64,000 bases of DNA, taken from the NCBI GenBank assembly GCA_024734495.1, contig JALMQS010000137.1:1412079-1476078 (forward strand), read 5' to 3'. Below are positions 17,174 through 30,200 of this stretch, in pieces. Each line of letters starts with the position of its first letter. Position 1 is the first letter of the stretch. A model generated the notes under the pieces. That model saw nothing but the letters and a program-made list of their open reading frames with translations. It made no database searches and was not told the origin of the DNA. Both the position numbers and the translations under genes were made by a program. The stretch comes from Forficula auricularia. Its lineage: Eukaryota; Arthropoda; Insecta; Dermaptera; Forficulidae.

Positions 17174-18775
17174 TTGGGATGGTCAATTATTGACACATTT
17201 ACCAACAATACATACATTAGTAGTTTTCATATGTCTTCAGTGCAGCTGCCGCTGGCTGACATAGTTAAAAAAATGAAGTGTTTAAAACCAACTCTTGATC
17301 GAGGCCCGGATGGGATTCCCTCTTTTCTTTTAAGAAATGTTGATACCCTAGCTGTACCATTGCAACTTATCTTTAATAAATCTCTCACTTTTGGAGTTTT
17401 TCCAACTAAGTGGAAATTAAGCTATATTAAACCTCTATTAAAATCAGGTAACCCATCTGAAGTTGTGAATTATCGTCCCATATGCAATCAATCTGCTATA
17501 GCTAAACTCTTTGACTCTCTTGTTTGCGATGCTATTTCACCGTTATGTAGTAAATTTATCATTGAGGAACAGCATGGATTTCGACACAACAGATCAACCA
17601 CTTCAAATCTTCTTCTATTTGAACAGTCTATCCTGTCCTCGTTTACTGTAAATAGACAGGTTGATGTGGTCTACACAGATATTAGCAAAGCTTTTGACAC
17701 GGTAAACATTGAATTGCTTGTCTCTAAATTGGAAGCTTTTGGCTTTGATGGACAGATATTGAAATGGTTAGGTAGCTATGTACATGGTAGACGACTCCAA
17801 GTTAGAATAAATAACTCTCTCTCATATGTCATCGAAGCAAAATCTGGTGTTCCTCAGGGATCTCATCTAGGTCTAGGTCCCTTGTTGTTTCTGATATTTA
17901 TCAATGATATTGCACACTCCTTCAATAATGTAAACTTCTTACTTTTTGCGGACGACCTCAAGCTGTATCGCGAAGTTGTTAATAGTCAGGATGCAGATAT
18001 ACTTCAAGAAAATTTCACGGAGCTTATTGAATGGTGCAGTAGAAATGGCCTAAAGGTCAACTTTAATAAATGCTTCTCTATGGCTTACTTTAGAGGTACT
18101 AGAAAAATTAAGCATGTTTATGTTGATGGTGATAGTTCTGAAGTAAAAGACGTCTCCACTTTTAAAGATCTTGGTGTAACATTTGATCGCTCGCTTAATT
18201 TTATTGATCATATCACGAAAATATCTAATCACGCTATGAAGCTCCTTGGCTTCGTCATTCGCAATACAAAGCATTTCTCTAACATATTTACTTTAAAAAA
18301 TTTATATTGTTCGATTGTTAGAAGTGGATTAGAGTATGCAAGTCCGGTGTGGTCACCTCATTGCAAGATTCATATCCAAAAACTGGAGCGGGTAGAACGG
18401 AAATTCTTAAGATATGTTGCCTTTAAACTACATGTTCCAACTATGGATTTGTCTTATGAGCGTCTATATCTCACTCTGCATTTTTTGCCTCTTAACTTAA
18501 GAAGAGAGCAATCTGATTTCCTCCTTCTTCATGATCTCATCAGTGGCAAAATAAATAGTTCTCAGCTTCTAGAGCTGGTCACTTTCAATGTCGGTATTCA
18601 CAGGACACGAAATCCACTGCTGTTTTTTACTCCTTGTCAGAGATTCTCATATCTTAAGTACTCGTGCACAAATCGCATCTTGGAAACAGGTAATAGCAAT
18701 AGGGAAATAGACATATTTAACACCTCTAAAAATAAAATCAAAGATCATTTTTTCCGAAAATTTATGACAGTCTGA
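17174..18775 (+). CDS. Non-LTR retrotransposon reverse transcriptase (Jockey/CR1 type), 533 codons, 5'-truncated
   Basis: Copies LINE RNA into DNA at the target site. The open frame covers the reverse transcriptase domain and the C-terminal region. Blocks by approximate residue: DGIPSFLL 46-53, NYRPI 99-103, QHGFRHNRST 133-142, TDISKAFDTV 168-177 (first catalytic Asp), SGVPQGS 224-230, FADD 258-261 (catalytic pair). The endonuclease domain expected upstream is missing, so the copy is 5'-truncated and the first Met is probably not a native start. A six-base tandem duplication gives HLGLGPLLF where the family normally has HLGPLLF. That may impair the enzyme although the frame is open. The long open frame suggests a fairly young insertion. 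Confidence 0.85.
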   Translation: MGWSIIDTFTNNTYISSFHMSSVQLPLADIVKKMKCLKPTLDRGPDGIPSFLLRNVDTLAVPLQLIFNKSLTFGVFPTKWKLSYIKPLLKSGNPSEVVNYRPICNQSAIAKLFDSLVCDAISPLCSKFIIEEQHGFRHNRSTTSNLLLFEQSILSSFTVNRQVDVVYTDISKAFDTVNIELLVSKLEAFGFDGQILKWLGSYVHGRRLQVRINNSLSYVIEAKSGVPQGSHLGLGPLLFLIFINDIAHSFNNVNFLLFADDLKLYREVVNSQDADILQENFTELIEWCSRNGLKVNFNKCFSMAYFRGTRKIKHVYVDGDSSEVKDVSTFKDLGVTFDRSLNFIDHITKISNHAMKLLGFVIRNTKHFSNIFTLKNLYCSIVRSGLEYASPVWSPHCKIHIQKLERVERKFLRYVAFKLHVPTMDLSYERLYLTLHFLPLNLRREQSDFLLLHDLISGKINSSQLLELVTFNVGIHRTRNPLLFFTPCQRFSYLKYSCTNRILETGNSNREIDIFNTSKNKIKDHFFRKFMTV

Positions 18776-19250
18776 TGGGAGTGATTTGCATTGCTTTATT
18801 TTTGGTTTATTATTATTAAACTATTGAATGGCATATCTTTGTTGAATTTTGTCTTTACTTAATTTTTACGAGATTTTGTTTTTGTTTTGAATGAATTTAT
18901 GTGAACATCCCCACCAGCACCGTAAACATTGTAATACTTAATTATGTACCTATTTATGTATGTTTCTCTTTTATCTTTTGCTTTTCTTTTCATTATTGTT
19001 TTCTGTATGATTTTCATGTGATAGTTCTTTTATTGTTAATTATATTTATTGTTCGAGTATAGATTATTGTATTTTTTATTGCATTGTTTATATATGATTT
19101 CGATGTTTTATTTTGTAATTCTTTGTAAAAAAAAAAAAAAAAATTTTTTTTTATTTTTCTTGATATAACACTCATTATACACGTATTTGACATTTTTGTA
19201 AGTGGACTACTAGTCCGTAAAATTATCTAAATAAATAAATAAATAAATTA
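18776..19250 (+). mobile_element. 3' UTR and tail of the Jockey/CR1-type LINE
   Basis: T-rich untranslated region with an A17-like run near 19126, ending in a TAAA/AAAT tandem tail (about 19227-19250). Short tandem tails of this kind are common in CR1/Jockey-like LINEs. The target duplication could not be defined. Confidence 0.6.
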
Positions 19251-19436
19251 TTTATGAAAGCACCAGCTGAAGCTAACAATAAACAAGGATTTCCAGCCCC
19301 CTAGATATCCCTATGACTATGAATTGGCGAATGGATGTATGTTTGAAAATCGTTGATTTTGTGCAAAAGAGGTTTTAGGGAGGGGATTAATGGTTTTTCA
19401 TCTCTTCAGAACAAACGCCTTGGTAGGATCTTTAAA

Positions 19437-19998
19437 TAAGCTGACTTGTTCTGATGTGGCCATCCACTTGACTTTACCATACAACTTGGCCCCTCACATA
19501 TATTTAATAAAATTATTTATAATCCTGTAGGAGGGGGTTAGTTATTGCATTTTTAGACTTCTGGGGTCCCACTGATAATGTATACAAAATTTGAATGAGT
19601 TTATTCAAATGGCCTAGATTTTTAATTTTTAAACCCCCCCCCCCTCAATTTTGGGTCGATATCCACCAAAATCTAATCAGCTCTTAATCCCAATGGACCA
19701 AAACTACGTGTGAAATTTGGTTTCGATATTCACACTAGTTTTTGAGCTAGTTCGTCCACAAAATTTGGTAACGCACAGACTAACTAACTAACAGGCAACC
19801 AGACAGACTAACAGACATTTTGACAAAACAATTATTATCTCGAAAAATATAATTTTTTATTCATTTATTAGGGCTTTTTTGTAGACCGAAATGCCATGGT
19901 TTCGCTTTTTTAATCAAAATAGTTTCAGCCGTTTTTGAGATATTTCGAAAAAAAGAAGGGAAAAAACCACTGTACCCTGTATGGTAAAGTAAAAAGGA
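19437..19998. repeat. C-run dispersed repeat, single copy
   Basis: From GCTGACTTGTTCTGATGTGG and ACTTTACCATACAACTTGG to CCCTGTATGGTAAAGTAAAA. It has one interior monomer (TTATTGCATTTTTAGACTTC, C-run). The two ends are inverted relative to each other (ACTTTACCATAC/GTATGGTAAAGT), making this a well-bounded member. Confidence 0.6.
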
Positions 19999-20430
19999 AA
20001 AGGGCAGAGAAGGCTCTACGAGTAGTCAGGGATCAAGAACTCTAGTGATCTCATGTTGTCTGATTGTCTGATAGCTCGTCTCTGAATTGCACCCAAAGTA
20101 GCAAGGGAATGAATGCTTGGAGGCTCCTCTACAGAGATGTGAGCCACATTCTACAGAGAAACGAATTTGAGCCTTGTATAGGGTAAGAAGTTGAGTGGAA
20201 GTGAAAAAGTGTCAGATTCTGAATAGAAAGTCAAGCTCACATGCAGCAGCTTTTACTACTGAAGAAATGAGGTCGTGTCAAGAAAGGGGGACAACCAACA
20301 ATGATATTTTATTACAAAATTCCAATGAGTTCCAATGTCAGGAACGTCCCTATCGAGGAACCTAGATATTAGACGACATTGAGTCTTGCCGGCATTAAAG
20401 TTCACTTAGTTTTGAGACCCTCATAAATAT
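19999..20430 (-). pseudogene. Jockey-type LINE C-terminal remnant
   Basis: Minus-strand fragments across frames read STQLLTLYKAQIR, then SHLCRGASKHS and Q-R-R-A-I-R-like sequence. These match the LLTLYKAQIRP, SHLWGGASK and RRAIRL blocks at the end of insect Jockey-like reverse transcriptases. Several frameshifts and stops. The same family is at 28210-28390, 38335-38570 and 60058-60905. Confidence 0.55.
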
Positions 20431-21850
20431 AAGTTAATCAAAGAGGTAATGTCTGGGCGATTGTTTTGCAAGGATTGAGCTTTATGGTGAGTACTATTAT
20501 CTGGGTAATAATATGATCCATTTACCGAAGAGGTAGAAATAGGATTTCTTTTAAAAATCATGAGATTGTCTTCTACCGAGTTGTTAAGGATAATTTCTCT
20601 TACTTGTAAGAAGAGCTCCTTGAGATTTTTTAACGATGAAGTTTAAATTTTTAGGTATATTTTATGTCAGATTAGTTTCTACTCGAAGCTATTGCTAGAT
20701 TGTTTTTTGGCACTTAGGTTCAATTTCCAAGTCATATGTAATAAATATTATCCATAACAACTCGGATTAACTACAAGATAATTTCGTGATTTTTCATAGA
20801 ATTTTTAATTCTACTTCCCTCTGAAAAATTAACTTTTATTTTTAATTATGCACTATTTCTTTTACACTGATGAACAAATTCAAATTTTTTTTTTGCTACT
20901 TTGAACAAAAATACGTGATTATTTATAATTCGACCCCGCTGAATCCAAATCTGAAAGTATAAATGCTGTATCACCTATCGTTTTTCTTGGATTTTCATTT
21001 TTAGTTTTTAATAAAAATTTAATTCCCTTTGTAATAATAGTTTGAAATTTTAAATTATTTTTGTTTGTTTGCTCAGGAAATAGGATTTAAATATTTAAGT
21101 GAATAACTATGAAATATAAAAAAATTAAAAAATATTTTTAGGGCCGATTTTGACTGTTCAATGAAGATATTTCATCAAAAAAAAAAAAAGGAAAAAAACA
21201 CATTTTTACTATTATTTTCAAAATTTCTTTCTTGAACTCTGCGGTTTGTAATTGCCAGCAGAAACCTTTCCCTTGAGGTTCCAACAATAGTATCGTTTCT
21301 CCATGACAGAAATATCCTGGTGAAATCTCTCGTCGCATTCTTCACTAACCACGCCCAAGTTAGGGGGGGGGGGGGAAACAAATCCAAATGCGAATGTAAA
21401 AAAAATAAAAGTGAATTTTCAAAGTCATATTGCACCCCATGCACTGATAACACTTGAACAAGTTCCTTTTAGATGTCAGCTATCACATTTCCAAAAAATA
21501 CAGCATACTTGACTGAAAGCTAACCAAGGGCATTTCCCTCTCACGGATTTGCGGCCCAATAAATATTCCTTCTTTTAACTTACTATCACTGAGTTTAGGA
21601 AATGTTTTTCTCATATACCCTCTAAACCCTCACCGTGTTTATAAGCCTCAACAAAATTTTTCATCAGCCCTAACTTTCTAAGCAACGGTAGTAACAAAAT
21701 CCTGACTTTCTCAAGTAGAAGGTGATTCCTAACAGTCTTCTGTCCAGGAATTAAGTTTTTAGGCAAGGGGTACTGATGGGTATATATTCCCATTAAGCAA
21801 CAATACTACTTTTAAACTATTCTTAGATGAATCTTAAAATTTGGGGGGGG
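20431..21850. other. Gene-free stretch with a weak foldback
   Basis: Imperfect inverted repeat 20576-20764 (ACCGAGTTGTTAAGGATAAT and its near-reverse ATTATCCATAACAACTCGG). The remaining ORFs are short; two overlapping minus-strand frames at 21138-21453 have no recognisable motif. A G-run occurs at 21363-21374. Confidence 0.35.
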
Positions 21851-22034
21851 GGTCGGATAGGCTAATCGGTAGCGTATCATCCTGCTAACCAAGTGGACCC
21901 GAGTTCGAATCCGACTCGAGGCATTCGGCTAAAATCTGACCCCCGGGGTAGAGACAAAATTTAAAAAATAAATAGTATCGTAAATTGGCTTATGGTTGGC
22001 AAGACCGAAAAGCCACAAAAAAAAAAAAAAAAAA
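21851..22034 (+). mobile_element. tRNA-derived SINE with poly-A tail
   Basis: The head (about 21851-21925) has an A-box-like TAGGCTAATCGGTAG and a B-box GAGTTCGAATCCGACTC. A short tRNA-unrelated body follows, then an A18 tail at 22017-22034. Internal pol III promoter plus A tail is the standard SINE layout. The head does not fold into a clean cloverleaf, so it is not called as a tRNA gene. Confidence 0.65.
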
Positions 22035-22188
22035 CCAAAATAGTCCCTACTTGTTCTCGTGGTGGGACTTCCAAGTTTTTAGTGAATGGTATAGCCTAGT
22101 AATAGCTAGAGCTACCGTTGCCACGTTTTATTTTTATTTATTTAGTAGATATATTAATATAGCTATTTAATATTAGTTTTAATTGCAG

Positions 22189-22924
22189 TTAAGGTAGTTG
22201 TTTCGCGACAATACTAGCAAAAATTAATGCTAGAGTATATAGAACAGACAATATGGATTCATAGTTCATAAGCCCAAAACTTTTTGCTGTTTATGTACCA
22301 TTTCTAGCCAATCCCGTGCTCGTTTGACAAATTTGGCACCATTGTAAGAGATTGAATATTTTTATATTAAAATGACAGATAAAATACATTTTAAAGGTTG
22401 ATTTATTTCTATAAAAATCGTTTTGTTATTTTTTAACAAATGTAATCAACGCCTACGTTACACCTTATGAAAATTATAATTTTGAAAAAATCTACCGCAT
22501 GCGCGCTTTATACATCTTTCGCTGGTTAAATAAATGCGCTGTTGCCAAATTGTTTTTAGGGTAAATTTTTTTTATACATTTTTCATTATTTATTCCTTAT
22601 TATCTCAGAAACTGTGTTGTAACTATGAATCAAAATTGTCTTAAAATATGTATTGGTTATTGTTTAATGTTGGTTTAGTTTTTTATAAAAATGGTAAGAA
22701 GGTTTCTTAATTATAATTAAATATGTATGTAAATTTTCCGATATCCCGTATAGTGCAATGTTAAAGAGCCTGAAAAACTCGATTTTTGAAATTTAATATC
22801 TCGGGAACTATATTGTTCATAAATTTCGTTTTGCCACCAATCGAAGCAGAAGTATTTAAATAATAATCTGTCTAAATTTCAAAAAAATCCTAAGAAAACG
22901 CATTTGGCGGAACAACTACCTTAA
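22189..22924 (+). mobile_element. TTAA-flanked non-autonomous element, complete copy
   Basis: TTAA at both edges (22189-22192 and 22921-22924). Inverted ends GGTAGTTGTTTCGC and, reversed, GGTAGTTGTTCCGC. A 736-bp AT-rich interior without an ORF. TTAA duplication suggests piggyBac-like mobilisation, although the terminal bases differ from typical piggyBac ends. Other copies: 41272-41999, 47639-49027 (reverse, carrying an insertion) and 15567-15899 (truncated). Confidence 0.7.
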
Positions 22925-24071
22925 AACACATAAAGCTATTAAACAAATTAGAAATGTAAAGTATATTGCGAGACAAAGTTGCATACGTTAGTTTAAATGC
23001 ACCAATATTGTAGATATATTAGATAAATTTGAATATGGTTTTGTACTCTACACATATATTATAGAAATTATTAATATAAAAGTCTCTATTTCATATTATT
23101 AATACTTTATGAATTATAGAAATTCGAATGAGGGCTGGATAGACTTTCAAATAAAAAAAAGAAAGTCTAAGTTAAGCCGGGTGCGGATACCTGAAACCAT
23201 ACAACTATAAAATGTAGGTGTTCCGCAATAAATTTAGGTGATTGAGAAAAACGGATGCGATATTCGTTATCAGCACATCTGAATACATAAAGATCACTTA
23301 GTTTTATTTAAAGGAAAATTTCATTGTTTATCAGTGTTATTAATTCTACAGTTTAGGTGAAATAAAATTCTTTAAATTCATATGGAATATATAATATATA
23401 TATATTTAATTAATTGTTAAAATAAAATACAGTTATATGTACATTTAAAAAAATAATATATAGGTAAATGAAACGTCTTTGGAAAAAAAATATATTTTTG
23501 TGAAATATATATTATTTACATTTTAAAATTTATTAGTTATTTTTAAAATAAAAAAAAAACAAACATAGAATAGGAACTATGTGAAATGTAAATCAATATA
23601 AAAATATAATTATTTAAATGCGATCATACAAACAATAAATCTATAAAAAATCACAAGTCGTTATCTATTAAAGATCCTAGATGGAAAGGATTATTTCTAA
23701 TTACTTGTGAGAAGGGTTTGTTCGGGAATCGAACCCGAGTGTCAAAATTATTAATCAGGACCATTTGGCTGTCCTGTGAGTTGTGACATATATCGTAGTA
23801 TTTGCCTGAGTATAGGATGCGCTTTTTCCATCGAAAATCAAAATTATTATTATTATTATGTGTTGAAATTTCATTCCGCCTAAAATTTCTGGTTTATATT
23901 AATATATACATATAAAAGTAATATTTATGAAAATTCTTAAAAAAAAAACACGTACAAAATTTTTTTCCTTAAAAATGTGTAAATGGGGGTCTTATACGCC
24001 ATCAAATAAGGTAATTGAGTAAAATCCATTCCATCTAGGATCTTGTGATTTTCTATGGGGAATTCGAACTC
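22925..24071. other. Downstream flank of the helicase gene
   Basis: On the minus strand 23690-23780 has a B-box-like GGGTTCGATTCCCG, probably a SINE fragment. It lies in an inverted pair formed by AGATCCTAGATGGAAAGGAT (about 23672) and ATCCATTCCATCTAGGATCT (about 24025). No ORF. AT-rich elsewhere. Confidence 0.35.
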
Positions 24072-24249
24072 TTATAATTTTATATCTTTCATAAGATTCA
24101 TTAATTGGGTAAGCCAATCTTCATTTCTAGGCATATATTTAACGCCAGTATAAGATTTATTTTCAAATGCATAGTTGATTAGTTGATTCCAATTTTTATC
24201 TAAGCTTAAAATATAAGGATTTCCTACGATGATGTTAAGTGATTGAGCT
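24072..24249 (-). CDS. helicase exon 17 (C-terminus, stop)
   Basis: Completes the motif VI Arg and encodes [29 protein letters not shown] and a short tail ending KDIKL, then TAA at 24072-24074. It matches the RAxxLLIIVGNP and GxYTG C-terminal signature of MOV10 proteins. Confidence 0.9.
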
Positions 24250-27200
24250 CTGAAAAAAAAGATAGAATATTAATTAGTAATAGTAATATGCAGGGTCGAA
24301 ACCAAAGTTTTTTCGGGAGGGGGTGAAGGGTATTAGAGGTTTTACTTTTTTTATTTAGGTATTTATTTTCTAAGTTTTTCTGGTGAAATGAGGAGGTTTA
24401 GCTACGACCTTGGGAACATAATCATATATTTTATTTAATCAAAAAATTAATTAATTAAATGATTAATGAAAATAATAAATTGAAATGAGAAGGTTAGGTT
24501 AGTTATTTCTTATCATTGTAATGAAATAGCGAAATCACCCTTCTAGTGGGTGAAAGTTATTGGAGGAAAAATTTCTATTCTCCCCTAAGAACAATACATT
24601 AACTTCCCTGTTAACTAGCGCCTCTGATTTTCGCTATTGGTATTTCAACAGTATTCATATTCATATTTGCTTTACTTTAATTTTATATTTATTAATTTAA
24701 AGTGGTGCTCAGTTTGTTTAGAGTTTAGATTATAAAAGTAGCCTTTGGACCCAACCAAAGTAAAATCGAGCCGACTCAACTTAGCCCAACAAAATCGAAA
24801 TGAATATGACCTAGAGAAAGTTCTACTTACTATAAATTATTCAAAATTTTATGCAGATTATTGATAAAAAAAAGATGATGTGTTCTGATGTGGCCATCCA
24901 CTTGACTTTACCATACAACCTGGCCTCTCACTTATATTTAATATTTAATAAAATTATTTATAATCATGTAGGGGATTGGGGGTTAGTTTTTGCATTTTTA
25001 GACTCCTGAGGGCCAGCCCACTGATTATGTATATAAAATTTGGTTGAGTTTGGTACAAGATCCTATATTTTCATTTTTTGACCCTACATTTTTTGACCCC
25101 CCCCCCATTTTTGTCGGTTAGTTTTTTTTATTTTTAGACTTATGAGGTCCCACTGATTATGTATACAAAATTTGATTGAATTTGGTACAAGGGCCTAGAT
25201 TTTCATTTTTTTGACCTACACCCCCACCCCCATTTTGGGCGGTTAGTTTTTGCATTTTTAGTCTTCTGGGGTCCCACTGATTATGTATACAAAATTTGAA
25301 TGAGTTTATTCAAATGGCCTAGATTTTTAATTTTTAACCCCCCCCCCCCCCCTCAATTTTGGGTCGATATCCACCAAAATCTAATCAGCTCTTAATCTCA
25401 ATGGACCAAAACTACGTGTGAAATTTGGTTTCGATATTCACACTAGTTTTTGAGCTAGCGTCCACAAAAATTTGATAACGCATAGACTAACAGACAGACA
25501 ACCCAGACAACCAAACAGACTAACTGACATTTTGACAAAACAATTAGTATTATCTCGAAAAATATAATTTTTTCGATCTTTACTTATTAGAGCTTTTTTG
25601 TAGACCGAAATGCCATGGTTTCGCTCAATTTTTTTAATCAAAATAGTTTGAGCCGTTTTTGAGATATTTCGAAAAAAAAAAAACACTTTTTTTATACACG
25701 ATTACAATACTTGACCATATCCTGTATGGTAAAGTAAAAATGGCCAAATTAACGTACCTCAATTAGCACTAGAAGCTGATTTTAAAATAATAAAAGTCAA
25801 GTAGAAATATTATATTGAATTAGTAATTACCTCGTAAGAGCAACATTAAATCGACGCCTATCTGCTAAAAATCCAATTCGAAATTTAGCATCATATGCTA
25901 AATTATTTTGTATACTTCGGACAGTTGAAATAATAATTAATCTTTTCTCCCGTCCTTGAAATGTTTCGGTTGAACCAACTTCTACATTGGCTATTTTCAA
26001 ATATCTTAAATTTTCCTTCAATTTATAGACCTGAAATATATAAATATTTTTTAATAAATAATTATTTTTAGGCAATTTAAATATAATGGTAATATAGTTT
26101 TTAAAGAAAATGTTAATATATGTTGAAGTTCAAGATGAATTGTTAGGTTTTTCGCAAGGTTTATGTCAAAATTAATTAAAATTGTTTTATTAAAGACATT
26201 TTAGTCCTATATAAGAGCCTATTAGTCCTATATAGAGCTTTTAATTGTTAATATACTGAATAAGGAATTTAGCTTGAACATGTGAAACCGAAAAAGAAAG
26301 CATCAAAGAGAAAAACGTTTAAAAATATTTCTATGTTTTGAAGAGGGAAATGATAAAGGTTTATTTGATTTTTATATGGATAACATTTTAATAAGACAAT
26401 TAAGACTGAAAAATATAATATCAATTAAGATAAAAGAAATTAATTTGTAAAGTAAATAAGATTGAAGTAATTTTTTGAGACGAACTTATAAGTGAAATTG
26501 AGTGGATATTGAAGAGGCAGTTCAAAAAAAGAAGAAGATAATTTATGGATTTCCTTCAGTGACTTTTCAAAACCCTTAAGAAGGAGGGAATAGCCTCCGA
26601 AACGTCAGTTTATGAATAAAAAGATAATATAAATTATCTTCTTCTTTTTTTGGACTGTCTCATCAATATCTACTCAATGTAAAGTAAATGTTTATAATAT
26701 AATTGTGTAAAAATTAAAATTGAAAAAATCAAAAACCCAAATAGGATACGGATGAGAATAAATAATATAATAATACTGGGGGGGAAATTTCTATTAAAAA
26801 AATAGAAATGATACATTAAGAATAAAAATCAAATTTAATGAATAAATTAGTAACTGCTTCAAATATTTCATATTTAGTGTTGCATGGAATCAAAAGTACA
26901 TTATTTGATAAAAAATACTTGGTAGGTTTCACATTAAGATATCAAAATAAAACGAATTTATTTTTGGAGAGACTTTAATCTCAACTGGCCTTAGACAAAA
27001 TTGACAAATTAGATAAATCAGGGGTATATAAATTGACTTGTGACAATTGCGACGCAATCTACATAGGACAAACCGGGCGCTCTTTTAGAACTCGCTACTC
27101 GGAAGATGAAAGAGCTTTTTTAATAGTTTTAACAGATCAGATGATATTAATATAGAATCTACTTCTACCTTCGCCAATCATCTACATTTGAATAAATACA

Positions 27201-30200
27201 CCTCTTCTATTAGCCACCTCGTTCTTTTACATTTCGAAAGAAAGGGCTTACGTTTAGATTTTTTAGAGTCAACTGAAATAAAATTAGCTCTCTCAAATAA
27301 AACGAATATACTAAATAATCAATTAGAAGTTAAGAAAAGTACAATCATTGATTACATTATTTAAATATTTACAATTTTGTTTTCATTAATTCTTCCTCCC
27401 CCTTACACCTACCTGAGTATAGATCCTCATTTCTCAGAAGGCCATTCAAAATTAATATAAATAGACTTCCTATCTTTCTCCATCCCCTAATTTTAAATAT
27501 TTACCCTTTTGTTATTTAAAAATAAATTTTACCATTGACTTGTATTCGAATTCAACTTATCCAGGTCAGAGAGATTAAAGTCTCTCCAAAAATAAATTCG
27601 TTTCATTTTAATATCTTAATGTGAAACCTACCAAGTATTTTTTATCCAATAATTTAAAAAATGTTTCACCAAGTACCAACAATAAATTCCTTAAAAACTA
27701 TTCAAAAGTAGATTTTAGCTCCAGGAATAGAGGTTGAATCATAGTGTGGTTCTTGCATTGAATGTCAAATTAAAATCAAAATGTTTTATTAATAATATTT
27801 ATTTAAATTACCTGTCTTGCATATGGTGATATAATTCCTACATCTTCCATTGGAAAATTAAATTTTACCAATTTTTTAATATATTGTAAGATTATATCAA
27901 TTTCAAAGTAATTTATGAAGCTGAAAAATATAATTATTAAATAGAAATGTTATTTAGATAATTTTAAAGAAAATTGATGAACAATTTGAACTATAGGATG
28001 ATTCTCTGAAAGTTGAAAATTTTTATGTAGATCAACTAAAAATGAACAATAGCATGTACAATCCAGTAATCCGAACATTCCAATAATCCGGCACCCCTAG
28101 TTTTTAATAGTGCCGGATTAGTGAGACTACTGTATAGATAGATTGATAGAATAAATTTGTCAGAATTTACAATAAACATGTTGCTATAGGATTTATAATT
28201 AGTACCTGGCCACCGAGCGATGCTCGGTAACTTTTTGCTTCAGTTAAAAGCTATAGGGTGCTGAGCGTTGGAAAACCGCCTGTTTCTCGTAAAGAGGGCT
28301 TTAGGGGGGATAATTGATTTCAGCTTGACTGAACAGACACCATGATAGTATCTGTAATACAGGGAAAGGGCAGATACGGTTCTTATGGCAAATTAGCCGT
28401 AATTAAATATATTTCATATGTTTAATCAAGAATTATGTTCATTTTTTTAATTTCTTGAAGTACCTATTTGTTTTAACCCAGGCCTTTTAAGGGATGCCCA
28501 TTTTTTGTGTAACTGTATATAAATTCGTTTGTTTATAAAATTGACAGTATGCTCTATATTATATTTATGTGGAAACTTTCTTCAAAGCTTCTTTTGTTTT
28601 GAAGATGTGTGAACATTCTATGAATAATTCAAAGTTTTATAGCAACATTTTTAATAAACTTAAATTGACTACTTTATTTTATCATATCTATTTAGATTGT
28701 TATTCATTTTGGTTAAATGTTTCTTTTAAATCTTTAGAATTAGTTCAAAATTTTCTACAAAATTACTCATATAAAATATTAAAATAAATCATATGCTCTA
28801 TAATTTTATATAAATAATTATATAATAGATAAATATTTCAAAGCCAAATAGATTTTTTAAAAGCAATGAGATTAATCTTTTAGTGAATTTAACCAAATTA
28901 TGAATAAAAATGAAACAAGTAATGTTAAAACAAAATAACAACTACTTGATTGAAGCCTCTGAGTTAACATTGAAGTATTTAATTTATTGTTTGTAATTGA
29001 ACGAAAAGCCATATGGTTCTAATTTTTTAAAAAAGAGCAGAAGATGCTGACATTAAGTTTGGCGAAATGTTCGCATCAGAATATCAGAATATTTTTTTTT
29101 AATAAAGAATACAATAAAAACATTTGTTTCTTTTTTATTAAAAAATCCAAGTAAAACATCAGGTTGAGGCTATTGGAGTTTACTGAGTCTCAAGTCTGGA
29201 CCAAGAGAGAATGAAAAAGATTTAGCTATAATCCAGCATCATTTCGCGTTTAGCCCGCGTGACGCTTTTTATATAAAACACTGATATGGATCACCAAATT
29301 CTTGGTTCAGACTTAAGACTCAGCAGACTCCAATAGACTCAGCCAGCAGTAGTCTCGCGATATATATCTTGTTTAAAAAGCGCGATCAAAAACAATTCTC
29401 GCTAATATGTTAATTATTCTTTGATATATTAATGAGAAAATAATAAATTTATTTAACTTCATTATTTCAAGTTAGAAATATATAAATTCGGATATTATTT
29501 TCACTTAATATTTGACAAAAATCACCTGCTTTCAATTCGCGATTGAATGAAACACAGGAAACTTAAGATTAATTAAGCAACACCTAACATACGTGTTAAC
29601 AGATCAAGCGCGCTGGACTGGGAGATTGAATATATAACATCTCAGATTTCAAATTCATTTGGTGATCCATATCAGTGTTTGATATAAAAAGCGTCATGCG
29701 GGCTAAACGCAAAATGATGCTGGATTATAGCTAAATGGATCATATCGTTTTCATTCTCTCTTGGTCCAGACTTAAGACTCAGCAGACTCCAATAGCCTCA
29801 ACCAGCAGTAGTCTCGCGATATATATATTGTTTAAAAGGCGCGATCAAAAACAATTCTCGTTAATATGTTAATTATTCTTTGATATATTAATGAGAAAAT
29901 TATAAATTTAAAAAATTTATTTTTCCAGCAAAGACACATTGTCTCCTTCAATTTATAAAAATTCTGCTACTCTCGGCAAAAATAAACTTTCAATTAAATT
30001 AAATAATTTTTTTTTCAAGTTTTTTTCAATTTTGAAAGATTTTTTTAAACTCGATTTAAATTCAAGAAATTTCAATAAAGAATGCATTTTATTTATTTAT
30101 AATTCAAATAGAAAATAGAAAGTAAAAACATTTTAATAATAAACTAATTTATGTGTATACACATACCTTGGTGAACGTCCGTCTCGCATTTCTTGTCCAA

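Noticed and set aside
21851..21925. tRNA gene
   Set aside because: A- and B-box-like sequences are present but no clean cloverleaf forms, and a body with an A tail follows, so it is a SINE.
23690..23780. tRNA gene on the minus strand
   Set aside because: Only a B-box-like GGTTCGATTCCCG; acceptor and anticodon arms do not pair.
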